A stretch of 49,081 bases of DNA from an uncultured Desulfovibrio sp. (GCA_937926875.1 CALBAX010000016.1:1-49081), one strand, 5' to 3'; shown: positions 27,114-35,773, counted from the first letter of the stretch. The notes: a model not told the origin generated them from the letters alone. Translations and numbers: made by a program.

Positions 27114-27421
27114 GGGCTGGCTCCGGGCGTTTTCCCGGCCTGCCGGAGCCCCGGGCTCCGTCTTGCAATATGTGAAACTATTCGCTATCATTGCGGATAT
27201 TGTTTGTTTGATTAAACAGTCACGTTGCCACGGCACCATGCCGTGCGTCCTTTTCCCCGTGCGTATCGGCAGGCCTTTGGTCCCGGTGCGGCCGGGGAGC
27301 CGCTCCTGTCCTGACGTGCCTGTCCGGGCGCCTGTCCCTGATGCCGGATGTCCCGGCCGATCGCCATCTGCCGTCTTCGGGCGAGCATCCTTATCTGGAC
27401 GTTCCACCGCAAGGAGAGACC
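27114..27421 (+). other. Intergenic region and long leader of the group-B hydrogenase gene
   Basis: No gene is supported. GGCTCCGG (27118-27125) can pair with CCGGAGCC (27142-27149), without a T tract. An AT-rich stretch at about 27160-27220 holds the promoter, and TGTTT-N8-AAACA (27201-27218) lies just downstream of it. This leaves an untranslated leader of about 220 bases. Confidence 0.5.
27163..27191 (+). promoter_or_regulatory. Promoter of the group-B [FeFe] hydrogenase gene
   Basis: TTGCAA (27163-27168) and TATCAT (27186-27191) are separated by 17 bases. The -10 box matches five of six consensus positions and the -35 box four. It lies in the only AT-rich patch of the gap. Confidence 0.6.
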
Positions 27422-28864
27422 ATGCCTGCTACCAAGAGTGACAATATGTTGAGTTCGCTGCGCCTCGGCGTCATCGAACGTCTGGCCCGTTCGTTCTGGG
27501 CCGGGACCCTGCCGGAAGACGTGGACCGCATCCCCCTGCTGATGCGCCCGCGCGGCAGCGAGATCATGAGCCGCTGCTGCATCTACAAGGACCGCGCCAT
27601 CCTGCGCGAGCGGCTGCGTGCCGCCATGGGCTTCCGCCTCGAGGACGAGATGGACGATTCCATCCCGCTGCGCACCTATGCTGAAGAGGCCCTGGAGCGC
27701 AAGGAACCCAACTGGCCCATCCTGACGGTCTGTGACATCGCCTGCCAGGGCTGCATGCGTGCCCGTTACTACGTGACCGACGCCTGCCAGGGCTGCGTGG
27801 CACGGTCCTGTATCGGCAGCTGCCGCTTCGGGGCCATCTCCTTTTCCCGCGGCCGCTCCACCATCGACCCCGAAAAGTGCCGCAACTGCGGCATGTGCAT
27901 GGACGCTTGCCCCTATCATGCCATCGTGCGCCTCAATGTCCCCTGTGAGGCGGCCTGTCCGGTGCGCGCCATCCACAAGGGCAACAAGGGCCGCGCCGAG
28001 ATCGACTTTGAAAAATGCACCAGCTGCGGCCGCTGCATGCGTGCCTGCCCCTTCGGTGCGGTCATGGAGCGCAGCGAAGTGCTGCCCGTGCTCCGTGCCC
28101 TGGCCGGCGGCCGCCATGTGACGGCCCTCATGGCCCCGGCCATCGTGGGCCAGTTCTCCGGCGGTCCGGCCCGCATCGTCACGGCCCTGCGCCGTCTGGG
28201 CTTTGCCGACGTCATGGAAGTGGCCCTGGGCGCCGACGTGACCTCGCAGCGCGAAGCCGCGGAATTCGTGGAGCGCATGGAACGCGGCGACACCTTCATG
28301 ACCACGTCCTGCTGCCCGGCCTATGTGGAAGCCGTGCGCCGCCACGCGCCCGAGCTCCTGCCCCATGTGTCCGAAACGGCCACGCCCATGCACTACACGG
28401 CCGAACTGGCCCGCCAGCGCCATCCCGAGACCGTGACGGTCTTCATCGGCCCCTGCGTGGCCAAGCGCCAGGAAGGCCTGCACGACGAGATGGTGGACTA
28501 TGTGCTCACCTTCGAGGAAGTGGGCGCCCTGTTCAATGCCCGCGGCATCGTGGTGGAAGAGTGCGAAGAACACGAGCTGGAGCGCCCCAGCAACGAGGCG
28601 CGCGGCTATGCCATCGCGGGCGGTGTGGCCGCCGCTGTGGAAAAGATGGTGGGCGACCGCATGGAAGTGCGGCCCGTGTCCATCAACGGCCTTTCGCCCC
28701 AGGGCCTCAAAAAGTTGCAGTCCTTTGTCAAGGGCGGCTGCCCCGGCAACCTGGTGGAGGTCATGACCTGCGTGGGCGGCTGCGTGGGCGGCGCCGGCGT
28801 GGTGATGCCCGCTGCCAAGGGCGCCAAGGCCGTGGAGAATTTCGCCACCAGGGGCAAGGTCTAG
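27422..28864 (+). CDS. [FeFe] hydrogenase, group B-like monomeric enzyme
   Basis: This 480-residue cytoplasmic protein (no signal peptide) carries the three H-cluster motifs: L1 TSCCPAY (295-301), L2 GPCVAKRQE (343-351) and L3 EVMTCVGGCVGGAG (446-459). The N-terminal 220 residues hold many cysteines: CDIACQGC (104-111), CQGCVARSC, a ferredoxin cluster C153-RN-C-GM-C-MDA-C, and another at C199-TS-C-GR-C-MRA-C. The Tyr in L1 and GPCVAK in L2 differ from the standard TSCCPGW and MPCxxK and match the group B type. The role may be H2 production or sensing in fermentative metabolism. AAGGAGAGACC precedes the ATG. Confidence 0.88.
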   Translation: MPATKSDNMLSSLRLGVIERLARSFWAGTLPEDVDRIPLLMRPRGSEIMSRCCIYKDRAILRERLRAAMGFRLEDEMDDSIPLRTYAEEALERKEPNWPILTVCDIACQGCMRARYYVTDACQGCVARSCIGSCRFGAISFSRGRSTIDPEKCRNCGMCMDACPYHAIVRLNVPCEAACPVRAIHKGNKGRAEIDFEKCTSCGRCMRACPFGAVMERSEVLPVLRALAGGRHVTALMAPAIVGQFSGGPARIVTALRRLGFADVMEVALGADVTSQREAAEFVERMERGDTFMTTSCCPAYVEAVRRHAPELLPHVSETATPMHYTAELARQRHPETVTVFIGPCVAKRQEGLHDEMVDYVLTFEEVGALFNARGIVVEECEEHELERPSNEARGYAIAGGVAAAVEKMVGDRMEVRPVSINGLSPQGLKKLQSFVKGGCPGNLVEVMTCVGGCVGGAGVVMPAAKGAKAVENFATRGKV

Positions 28865-28940
28865 CCAGGGCTTGCCCCGTGGCCTGCTGCTGCCGTGGCG
28901 TCCGTCCGGGCCGGCAGCGGGCAGATGACTGGCAGTGTGT

Positions 28941-28980
28941 GCCGGGAGGATGGTCTGTGATCATCTTCCCGGCTTTTTTC
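28941..28980 (+). terminator. Terminator after the group-B hydrogenase gene
   Basis: GCCGGGAGGATG pairs with CATCTTCCCGGC (one G-U pair) and is followed by six T residues. It separates the group-B gene from the hydAB operon. Confidence 0.88.
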
Positions 28981-28989
28981 ATGTCCCTC

Positions 28990-29018
28990 TTGACACGGGC
29001 CGGAGGGGAGGCTACAAG
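28990..29018 (+). promoter_or_regulatory. Promoter of the hydAB/maturation operon
   Basis: A perfect TTGACA (28990-28995) and TACAAG (29013-29018, four of six) are separated by 17 bases. Transcription would start near 29025, giving a leader of about 270 bases before the regulator gene. Confidence 0.65.
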
Positions 29019-29100
29019 GTTAGTAACACGTTTTTATAAAAAATAGCACGATTGCAATACGCCTCCTGTCTTCCTCTTCTTGGCAGTCGGGGAGACCGTT

Positions 29101-29133
29101 CAGGGGATACCGACTTGCCACCGGTATCCCCTG
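29101..29133 (+). promoter_or_regulatory. Leader hairpin in the hyd operon
   Basis: CAGGGGATACCG (29101-29112) and CGGTATCCCCTG (29122-29133) form a 12-bp perfect stem with a 9-base loop, followed by ATTGTTT. It lies about 76 bases into the predicted transcript and could act as an attenuator or mRNA stabiliser. Confidence 0.5.
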
Positions 29134-29295
29134 ATTGTTTCCAGGGGCCAGGCGCCCGGCGCAGACCGGGGGCGGCGTGCAGGCATATATCGCGCGGCGG
29201 GCCCGCAGGGGCGGGCCGCAAGCCGGCCGTGACCGGCACACCGGGTGCCGGGGGCGTGCCGCCGCGTGTCACCGTCCTGGGGACACGGATACGAT

Positions 29296-29586
29296 ATGGT
29301 CAGTCAGGAAAAACGGATAGGTGTGGTGGCGCTCGCCATCCACGACAGGCAGGCCCGGGCGGCTTCCGTCAACAGCGTCATCAGCCAGTACGGTGATCTG
29401 GTGGTGGGGCGCATGGGCGTGCCGTACCGTGAGCGGGGCCTGAGCATCATCGCCCTGCTGGTGGACGGCAGTACGGATGCCCTCGGGGCGATGACCGGAA
29501 AACTGGGGAACATTCCCGGTGTGAAAGTACGCAGCGTCCTGCTTACTGCCGCCGGGCAGGAGCTTTCCCCCAAGGAGGATTCATGA
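29296..29586 (+). CDS. TM1266-family iron-only hydrogenase system regulator
   Basis: This 96-residue protein is a small ferredoxin-fold (ACT/NikR C-terminal-like) protein, found beside [FeFe] hydrogenase genes and termed the TM1266 family of putative hydrogenase regulators. Visible features are EKRIGVVALAIHDRQARAASVNSVISQYGDLVVGRMGVPYRERGLSIIALLVDG and GKLGNIPGVKVRSVLL, the usual pattern of the family. There is no DNA-binding domain. Its stop overlaps the hydA start by four bases (ATGA), so the two are translationally coupled. The ATG at 29296 has only a weak GGGGACAC upstream. The ligand and mode of regulation are unknown. Confidence 0.85.
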   Translation: MVSQEKRIGVVALAIHDRQARAASVNSVISQYGDLVVGRMGVPYRERGLSIIALLVDGSTDALGAMTGKLGNIPGVKVRSVLLTAAGQELSPKEDS

Positions 29587-30833
29587 AGCGCATCGAGATG
29601 GAGCATATCGGCTATGTGCCGCATGTGCCGCAGCCGGGGCCGCATCCCGGTAGCCTGCCGTTCGTGCAGATCGATGCCGAACGTTGCGTCGGCTGTGATA
29701 CCTGCCAGGAGTACTGCCCCACAGGGGCCATCTTTGGCGAAGCGGGACGGGAGCACGCCATCCCGCATCCCGAAGCCTGCATCAATTGCGGCCAGTGCCT
29801 GACCCATTGTCCGGAGCTGGCCATCTATGAGGAACAGAGCTGGATCCCCGAGCTGGAAGCCAGGCTTGCCCGCAAGGACGTCCGCTGCATCGCCATGCCC
29901 GCGCCTGCCGTGCGCTACGCCCTGGGCGACTGCTTCGGCCTGCCGGTGGGCTCGGTCAGTACGGGCAAGATGCTCTCCGCGCTCAAGGCCCTGGGCTTCG
30001 CCCATTGCTGGGACACGGAATTCGCCGCGGACGTGACCATCTGGGAAGAAGCCTCGGAATTCGTGGAACGTCTGGCCGCGCGTCGCGACCTGCCCCAGTT
30101 CACCTCCTGCTGTCCGGGCTGGCAGAAATATGCGGAGACCTTCTATCCCGACCTGCTGCCGCATTTCTCGTCCTGCAAGTCGCCCATCGGCATGAACGGC
30201 GCCCTGGCCAAGACCTACGGCGCGGAGCGCATGGGCTATGAGCCCGACACGGTCTACACCGTCTCCATCATGCCCTGCATCGCCAAGAAATACGAAGGAT
30301 TGCGGCCAGAGCTGGCGTCCAGCGGCCGGCGCGACATCGACGCCACCATCACGACCCGTGAGCTGGCCTGGCTCATCAAGAAAGCCGGTATCGACTTTGC
30401 CTCGCTGCCCGATGGCGGCCGCGATAGCCTGATGGGCGAATCGTCGGGCGGGGCGACCATCTTTGGCGTCAGCGGCGGCGTCATGGAAGCCGCCCTGCGC
30501 TACGCCTATGAAGCCATCACGGGCGGCAAGCCCCAAAGCTGGGACTTCAAGGCCGTGCGCGGCCTGGACGGCCTCAAGGAAGCCACGCTGACCATCCGGG
30601 GCACGGAACTGCGCGTGGCTGTGGTCCACGGAGCCAAACGTTTCAAAAAAGTGTGCAATGACGTGCGCGCGGGCAGGTCCCCGTATCACTTCATCGAATT
30701 CATGGCCTGTCCCGGCGGTTGTGTCTGCGGCGGCGGGCAGCCTGTCATGCCCACGTTGCTGGAGCAGGCGCAGCGCCGTGCCACCAGCCTGTATGCCTCG
30801 CTGCGGCAACGCCTTGACCGCGCGGAAGTTTAG
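29583..30833 (+). CDS. hydA: Periplasmic [FeFe] hydrogenase large subunit HydA
   Basis: Catalyses reversible H2 oxidation, feeding periplasmic cytochrome c3 in Desulfovibrio. The 416-residue protein has two [4Fe-4S] ferredoxin clusters (Cys35, 38, 41, 45 and Cys66, 69, 72, 76) and the full H-cluster motifs L1 TSCCPGW (174-180), L2 MPCIAKKYE (230-238) and L3 EFMACPGGCVCGG (372-384). It closely resembles the D. vulgaris/D. desulfuricans large subunit throughout. It has no signal peptide of its own; export depends on the Tat signal of HydB. It overlaps the regulator gene by four bases; hydB follows after 11 bases. Confidence 0.97.
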   Translation: MKRIEMEHIGYVPHVPQPGPHPGSLPFVQIDAERCVGCDTCQEYCPTGAIFGEAGREHAIPHPEACINCGQCLTHCPELAIYEEQSWIPELEARLARKDVRCIAMPAPAVRYALGDCFGLPVGSVSTGKMLSALKALGFAHCWDTEFAADVTIWEEASEFVERLAARRDLPQFTSCCPGWQKYAETFYPDLLPHFSSCKSPIGMNGALAKTYGAERMGYEPDTVYTVSIMPCIAKKYEGLRPELASSGRRDIDATITTRELAWLIKKAGIDFASLPDGGRDSLMGESSGGATIFGVSGGVMEAALRYAYEAITGGKPQSWDFKAVRGLDGLKEATLTIRGTELRVAVVHGAKRFKKVCNDVRAGRSPYHFIEFMACPGGCVCGGGQPVMPTLLEQAQRRATSLYASLRQRLDRAEV

Positions 30834-30844
30834 GAGGATACACC

Positions 30845-31231
30845 ATGAAGATGATGCATCTGACCCGTCGCGGTTTCTTGCGTGCGGCCTGCGTGGTCGC
30901 GGGCGGCGCCATGATCAGCCTGCGCATGGCCGGTGTGGCTGTGGCCAGGTTCCGGGACATCAGGGACTACATGCTGGATCGCATCCACGGTGTCTACGGC
31001 GCGGACGCCGCCTTTCCCGTGCGGGCCTCGCAGGACAACGCCCAGGTCAGGGAACTGTATGCCGCCTATCTGAAGCGGCCGCTGGGCCCGCTTTCCGAAA
31101 AATTGCTGCATACCCGCTGGATGGACCAGTCCGCCGGGTATCGCCGCCTGGTGGAGGCGGGTACCTTCCCCAATCCCCGTGATGTGGAGATGTTTGCCGC
31201 TTCACCCTATCCTTACGAACAGAAATTCTAG
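30845..31231 (+). CDS. hydB: Periplasmic [FeFe] hydrogenase small subunit HydB
   Basis: The small subunit wraps around HydA and carries it to the periplasm. The 128-residue protein begins with a Tat signal, MKMMHLTRRGFLRAACVVAGGAMISLRMAGVAVA, with the twin Arg at positions 8-9. The mature part (DYMLDRIHGVYGADAAFPVRASQDN, LLHTRWMDQSAG, SPYPYEQKF) matches the Desulfovibrio HydB family. TAGGAGGATACACC between the hydA stop and the ATG is a strong ribosome binding site. The protein binds no metal itself. Confidence 0.95.
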   Translation: MKMMHLTRRGFLRAACVVAGGAMISLRMAGVAVARFRDIRDYMLDRIHGVYGADAAFPVRASQDNAQVRELYAAYLKRPLGPLSEKLLHTRWMDQSAGYRRLVEAGTFPNPRDVEMFAASPYPYEQKF

Positions 31232-31341
31232 CCATCCTGCCGTCTGCGGAAAGGGGGCCACCTGACCCTGGGACGGTTTCCGTTCCTCTCCGTCGAGCCC
31301 TGTGTCCTGTCCGGAAACGGCGCACGCCAGAGAGGTTTGCC

Positions 31342-32760
31342 ATGTATGATCCCCATTCCCTGCATGCCGAAGAATTCATAGATCACGGCGAGGTGCAGGA
31401 AACCCTTGCCTGGGCGGCGGAACATGCCCGCGATGCCGGGCTCATCGACAGCATCCTTGCAAAAGCCGCGCTCTGCAAAGGTCTGAGCCACCGGGAAGCC
31501 TCCGTCCTGCTGGCCTGTGAGCTGCCGGACAGGGTAGAGGCCCTGTACCGGCTGGCCAACCGCATCAAGCACGAGTTCTACGGCAACCGCATCGTCATGT
31601 TCGCGCCGCTGTACCTGTCCAACTACTGCGTCAACAGCTGCGTCTACTGCCCCTACCATGCCCGCAACAAGCACATCGTCCGCAAAAAGCTGACCCAGGA
31701 AGAGGTGGCCCGCGAGGTCATCGCCCTGCAGGACATGGGCCACAAGCGCCTGGCCCTGGAAGCGGGCGAGCACCCCGCCATGAACCCCATCGGCTACATC
31801 CTCGACTGCATCCGCACCATCTACGGCATCCGTCACAAGAACGGGGCCATCCGCCGCGTCAACGTGAACATCGCGGCCACCACCGTGGAGGAATACCGGA
31901 TGCTCAAGGAGGCGGGCATCGGCACCTACATCCTGTTCCAGGAGACCTACCACAAGCAGAGTTACGAAAAGCTCCACCCCGCGGGCCCCAAGCATGATTA
32001 TGCCTGGCATACCGAAGCCATGGACCGCGCCATGCAGGGCGGCATCGACGATGTGGGCTTGGGGGTGCTCTTCGGCCTGGAAGGCTACCGTTACGAATTC
32101 GCGGCCCTGCTCATGCATGCCGAGCATCTGGAGGCCGTGCACGGCGTGGGCCCGCATACCATCAGCGTGCCGCGCATCAAGAAGGCCGACGACATCGACC
32201 CCGACGTCTTCGACAACGGCATCGACGACGAGACCTTTGCCCGCATCTGTGCCTGTATCCGTGTGGCCGTGCCCTACACCGGCATGATCATCTCCACCCG
32301 CGAGAGCCAGGCCGTGCGCGAGAAGGTGCTGCCCCTGGGCGTCTCGCAGATCAGCGGTGCCTCCCGTACCAGCGTGGGCGGCTATTGCGAGCCCGAGCCC
32401 GAAGACGAGAACTCCGCCCAGTTCGATGTCAGCGACCGCCGCACCCTGGACGAGGTGGTCCGCTGGCTCATGGATCAGGGCCACATCCCCAGCTTCTGCA
32501 CGGCCTGTTACCGCGAGGGCCGCACCGGCGACCGCTTCATGAGCCTGTGCAAGAGCCGCCAGATCCTCAACTGCTGTCATCCCAATGCCCTGCTGACCCT
32601 CAAGGAATATCTGCAGGACTATGCCTCGCCTGCCACCCGGGCCGTGGGGCTGGACATGATCCGGAAGGAACTGGACAAGATCCCCAGCGACAAGGTGCGC
32701 GCCCGCACCATCCAGTGCCTGGCCGCCATCGAGGCCGGGCAGCGGGACTTCCGCTTTTAG
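31342..32760 (+). CDS. hydG: [FeFe] hydrogenase H-cluster maturase HydG
   Basis: HydG is a radical-SAM tyrosine lyase that makes the CO and CN ligands of the H-cluster. The 472-residue protein has the radical-SAM cluster motif CVNSCVYC (Cys96, 100, 103) in a TIM barrel and the C-terminal auxiliary-cluster motif C-x2-C-x22-C (Cys386, 389, 412; FCTACYREGRTGDRF...CKSRQILNCC). The tyrosine-binding and core segments (GEHPAMNPIGYI, FQETYHKQSYEKLHP) are intact. AGAGAGGTTTGCC lies upstream. It follows hydB by 110 bases and precedes hydE, so the operon makes enzyme and maturase together. Confidence 0.97.
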   Translation: MYDPHSLHAEEFIDHGEVQETLAWAAEHARDAGLIDSILAKAALCKGLSHREASVLLACELPDRVEALYRLANRIKHEFYGNRIVMFAPLYLSNYCVNSCVYCPYHARNKHIVRKKLTQEEVAREVIALQDMGHKRLALEAGEHPAMNPIGYILDCIRTIYGIRHKNGAIRRVNVNIAATTVEEYRMLKEAGIGTYILFQETYHKQSYEKLHPAGPKHDYAWHTEAMDRAMQGGIDDVGLGVLFGLEGYRYEFAALLMHAEHLEAVHGVGPHTISVPRIKKADDIDPDVFDNGIDDETFARICACIRVAVPYTGMIISTRESQAVREKVLPLGVSQISGASRTSVGGYCEPEPEDENSAQFDVSDRRTLDEVVRWLMDQGHIPSFCTACYREGRTGDRFMSLCKSRQILNCCHPNALLTLKEYLQDYASPATRAVGLDMIRKELDKIPSDKVRARTIQCLAAIEAGQRDFRF

Positions 32761-32895
32761 ACAGGCACCTTTTCCGGGGCTGCTCCTGTCTGCCGGGAGC
32801 GCCCCGGGCTTCCCCGGCGTTTGCCGTCTTTTCCCGCCATCCTTCCCGCCGGGCAGGGCCTTCCTGTCCCGTCAGCCTTCCCAGGAGATCCCGTC

Positions 32896-33933
32896 ATGCC
32901 GGAATCCGCACCGTCCTCCCCTGTGACGCCCTGTCCCGAGGCCGCCTGTCCTTCCGCGGCGTCCGCCGCCATGCCTTCCCTTTCCCGGGCCGAGGTGCGC
33001 GAGCTGCTTTTCGACCTGCCCTGGCCGGAATTGCGGGCCCTGGCGCACCAGTGCCGTCTGCGACACAAGGGGCGGCATGTGCATGTGCGCGGCCTGCTGG
33101 AATTTTCCAATGCCTGCCGCCGCAACTGCCGCTATTGCGGCCTGCGCCACGAGAACAGGCGTCTGTCCCGCTACAGCCTGCCGGCGGCGGAGCTGCTGCG
33201 GGCCGCGTCGCAGGCCGTGGCCGCCGGGGTGGACACATTGGTGCTGCAATCGGGCGAGACGGCCCGCAACCCCCTCTGGCTGGCGCAGGTGGTGCGCGGC
33301 CTCAAGGAACGTTTCGGCCTGCCCGTGACCCTGAGCGTGGGCGAGCAGCCGCGCGAATGGTACGCCCTGTGGCGTGAGGCCGGGGCCGACCGCTTCCTGC
33401 TCAAGCACGAGACCGCCGATGCCCGTCTCTATGCCGCCCTGCATCCCGGCTATCGGCTGGCCGACCGTCTGCGGGCCCTCTCCTGGCTGGCGGAACTGGG
33501 CTATGAGGTGGGCTCCGGCTTCATGGTCGGTGTGCCCGGCCAGCGCCCCGAAAGCCTGGTGGACGACATCCTGCTGGTGCGGGACATGCGTGTGGCCATG
33601 TGCGGGGCCGGGCCCTTCGTGCCCCAGGCCGATACGCCTCTGGGGCGGCAGCCGCGCGGCTCCACGGAGCTGTGCCTGCGGGTCATGGCCGTGCTGCGTC
33701 TGGCCCTGCCCTGGGCCAACCTGCCCGCCACCACGGCGCTGGCCAGCCTGCGCCCCGAAGACGGGCAGCGGCAGGGCCTTGCCGCGGGCGGCAACGTGCT
33801 CATGCCTTCTTTCACGCCGGCGGCGCGCCGGGCCGCCTACCGCATCTACGACCACAAGGCTGTGGTGGACATGGACGCCGTGCGGCGCGCCATCGCGGGC
33901 GCCGGGCTGGAACATGCGCTGCCGGGAGCTTAG
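32896..33933 (+). CDS. hydE: [FeFe] hydrogenase H-cluster maturase HydE
   Basis: HydE is the radical-SAM maturase that converts a cysteine-bound iron synthon toward the dithiomethylamine-bridged subcluster. The 345-residue protein has the cluster motif CRRNCRYCG (Cys74, 78, 81), then the TIM-barrel segments LVLQSGE, TLSVGEQ, LKHETAD and GFMVGVPGQ. The first ~28 residues are Pro/Ala/Ser-rich and not conserved-looking. GGAGATCCC precedes the ATG at 32896. A long hairpin repeat begins 22 bases after the stop. The segment encoding the cysteine motif has a near copy at 46849-46880. Confidence 0.96.
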   Translation: MPESAPSSPVTPCPEAACPSAASAAMPSLSRAEVRELLFDLPWPELRALAHQCRLRHKGRHVHVRGLLEFSNACRRNCRYCGLRHENRRLSRYSLPAAELLRAASQAVAAGVDTLVLQSGETARNPLWLAQVVRGLKERFGLPVTLSVGEQPREWYALWREAGADRFLLKHETADARLYAALHPGYRLADRLRALSWLAELGYEVGSGFMVGVPGQRPESLVDDILLVRDMRVAMCGAGPFVPQADTPLGRQPRGSTELCLRVMAVLRLALPWANLPATTALASLRPEDGQRQGLAAGGNVLMPSFTPAARRAAYRIYDHKAVVDMDAVRRAIAGAGLEHALPGA

Positions 33934-33955
33934 GCAGGGAGGGATACAGCTTTTG

Positions 33956-34059
33956 ACGGGGGAGGAAGGGGCGTTTTTTGTAAAAACTGCCCCTTCCTCC
34001 CCCGTACCCCCTCCAACCCCGAAAAAACGTTGTTCTGGCGGGCATGGCGGGTCCCCGTC
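33956..34059 (+). repeat. Hairpin repeat element, copy 1
   Basis: A 17-bp perfect stem (ACGGGGGAGGAAGGGGC at 33956-33972 with its complement at 33989-34005) is topped by a T/A-rich segment with GTTTTT opposite AAAAAC. The conserved tail reads GTACCCCCTCCAACCCCG, then AAAAAACGTTG, and on to GGTCCCCGTC. Bases 33991-34032 are identical over 42 positions to the reverse complement of 36335-36376 in copy 2. It lies between hydE and hydF and may also end transcription of hydE. Confidence 0.88.
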
Positions 34060-34489
34060 CTTGTCTGTGAGGGCAGGGACATCGCAGGATGGCCGTGGGA
34101 TATTTTCGGGGACTAGGGGAGGCTTTGGCGAGCCGCTCCATTCTTCGTGCCCTCATGCCGGGATGCCCGTGACAGAGCAGCTGTAGAACGGACGTTCCTG
34201 CTTTTGGTGGGAAAAAGCTCCTGTGACGGCGGCGGAGAAGAAATAGTAAGTGGAGATTTGCGGCGGCCGGGGACAGCAGAGAGGGAGAGGCAGTGTTTTA
34301 TGCTCTTTCGATGATGACGGCATGGACAGGTGCCCGTGGCGTCCCTATATCTGGAAGGGAAGGCCGGGAGGGCGGCTGAAGGCATGGGCCTGTCCTGTCG
34401 CCTCCCGTCTCTTTCGCATCAGGATTTTCAGCATACAAGTTATGGCGTGTCGTCCGGCATGACCGGCGGCCAGCATGAAGGAGTTCGGC
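34060..34489 (+). other. Gene-free stretch upstream of hydF
   Basis: After the tail of repeat copy 1 there are about 430 bases without a supported gene, reaching to the hydF ribosome binding site. The stretch is more AT-rich than the genes (for example around 34200-34320) and includes possible -10 words such as TATGCT near 34298, but I found no well-spaced promoter pair. Confidence 0.45.
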
Positions 34490-35734
34490 ATGAACGAAAG
34501 TCCCAAGGCCCTGCGCCTGCATATCGGTCTGTTCGGACGGCGCAATGCGGGCAAGTCTTCCTTGCTCAACGCGCTCGTGGGGCAGGACGTGGCCATCGTT
34601 TCCCCCACGCCGGGCAGTACGGCGGATCCGGTGGAAAAGACGCTGGAGATGGCGCCCCTGGGGCCGGTGGTCTTTCTGGATACGGCCGGGCTGGACGACC
34701 TGGGAGCCTCACTGGGGGCCCAGCGGGTGGAGCGCAGCCTGCGGGCCATGCGCCGGGTGGACGTGGCCCTGCTGGTGCTGGATGCCCCCTGCTGGGAGGC
34801 GGTGGACGCCGATACCGCCGCCAAACTGGCCGCTGCGGGCATCCCCTTTGCCGTGGTGGTCAACAGCCGTGGAGCGGCGGATGCCTGTGATGCGGCCTGG
34901 CGTCCTGACGGCCTTGCCGCGACGGTCCCCGTGCTCTGGGCCTCGGCCCGGGAGGGCTGGGGACTGGAAGGCATCCGGGCCGCGTTGGCCCGTCTGGCTC
35001 CGGCCGGGGCCCTGAAACAGCCGCCGCTGGTGCACGACCTGCTGCCGGAGCATGGCACGCTGCTGCTGGTGGTGCCGCTGGATTCCGGAGCGCCGCAGGG
35101 CCGTCTCATCCTGCCGCAGGTGCAGACCATCCGGGACAGTCTGGACGGCCGCTGCCTGTGCCTTGTGGTGACGGAAGAGCAGCTGCCGCAGGCCCTCGCC
35201 GCCTTGCGGGAGCCGCCGGATCTGGTGGTCTGCGATTCGCAGGTGGTGCATGTGGCCGCGCGCCTGACGCCGCCGTCCGTACCTCTGACCACGTTCTCCA
35301 TCCTCATGGCCCGCGCCAAGGGGGACCTGGTGGCCCTGGCCCGGGGGGCGGCGGCCCTGACCCGCCTGCGACCGGGCCAGACCGTGCTGGTGCAGGAAGC
35401 CTGCTCGCACCACGCGCAAAAGGATGACATCGGCCGCGTGAAGATCCCGCGCCTGCTGGCCCGGCTGGCCGGCGGCCCTGTGGAGGCCCCCATGCTGGCC
35501 GGCAAGGAATTCACCGAATATGCGGGAGACGCGGCCGCCGTGGTGCACTGCGGCGCCTGCGCCATCACGCGCGGCCAGATGCTGGCCCGGCTGGACGAAG
35601 CCCGGGCCCACGGGCTGCCCATGACCAATTACGGCATGTGCATCTCGCTGGCGCAGGGCGTGCTGGAACGCGTGCTTTCCCCCTTCCCGGAAGCGCTGGC
35701 CGCCTGGCGTGCCGAAGCGCGCCTGCCGGGATAA
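34490..35734 (+). CDS. hydF: [FeFe] hydrogenase maturation GTPase HydF
   Basis: HydF is the GTPase scaffold on which the di-iron subcluster is assembled and then handed to HydA. The 414-residue protein has an N-terminal Era-like G domain with P-loop GRRNAGKSS (16-24), switch threonine in PGSTAD, and DTAG (64-67). The C-terminal [4Fe-4S] site C-x-H-x46-C-x-x-C is complete (Cys305, His307, Cys354, Cys357). AAGGAG sits correctly for the ATG at 34490; an ATG at 34475 overlaps that site and is rejected. The gene is separated from hydE by a repeat element and a 430-base gap, so it may have its own promoter. Confidence 0.95.
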   Translation: MNESPKALRLHIGLFGRRNAGKSSLLNALVGQDVAIVSPTPGSTADPVEKTLEMAPLGPVVFLDTAGLDDLGASLGAQRVERSLRAMRRVDVALLVLDAPCWEAVDADTAAKLAAAGIPFAVVVNSRGAADACDAAWRPDGLAATVPVLWASAREGWGLEGIRAALARLAPAGALKQPPLVHDLLPEHGTLLLVVPLDSGAPQGRLILPQVQTIRDSLDGRCLCLVVTEEQLPQALAALREPPDLVVCDSQVVHVAARLTPPSVPLTTFSILMARAKGDLVALARGAAALTRLRPGQTVLVQEACSHHAQKDDIGRVKIPRLLARLAGGPVEAPMLAGKEFTEYAGDAAAVVHCGACAITRGQMLARLDEARAHGLPMTNYGMCISLAQGVLERVLSPFPEALAAWRAEARLPG

Positions 35735-35773
35735 CCCGTAACCGCAGGGCATGCATCATGCCCGGGAGGTCAT

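Larger units (their letters stand above)
28865..29295 (+). other. Intergenic region with terminator, promoter and long structured leader of the hyd operon
   Basis: The gap holds, in order, a terminator (28941), a strong promoter (28990), a short GTTA-G-TAAC palindrome at 29019-29027 and a 12-bp hairpin (29101). After these come about 160 bases of GC-rich leader. No gene is supported. Confidence 0.6.
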
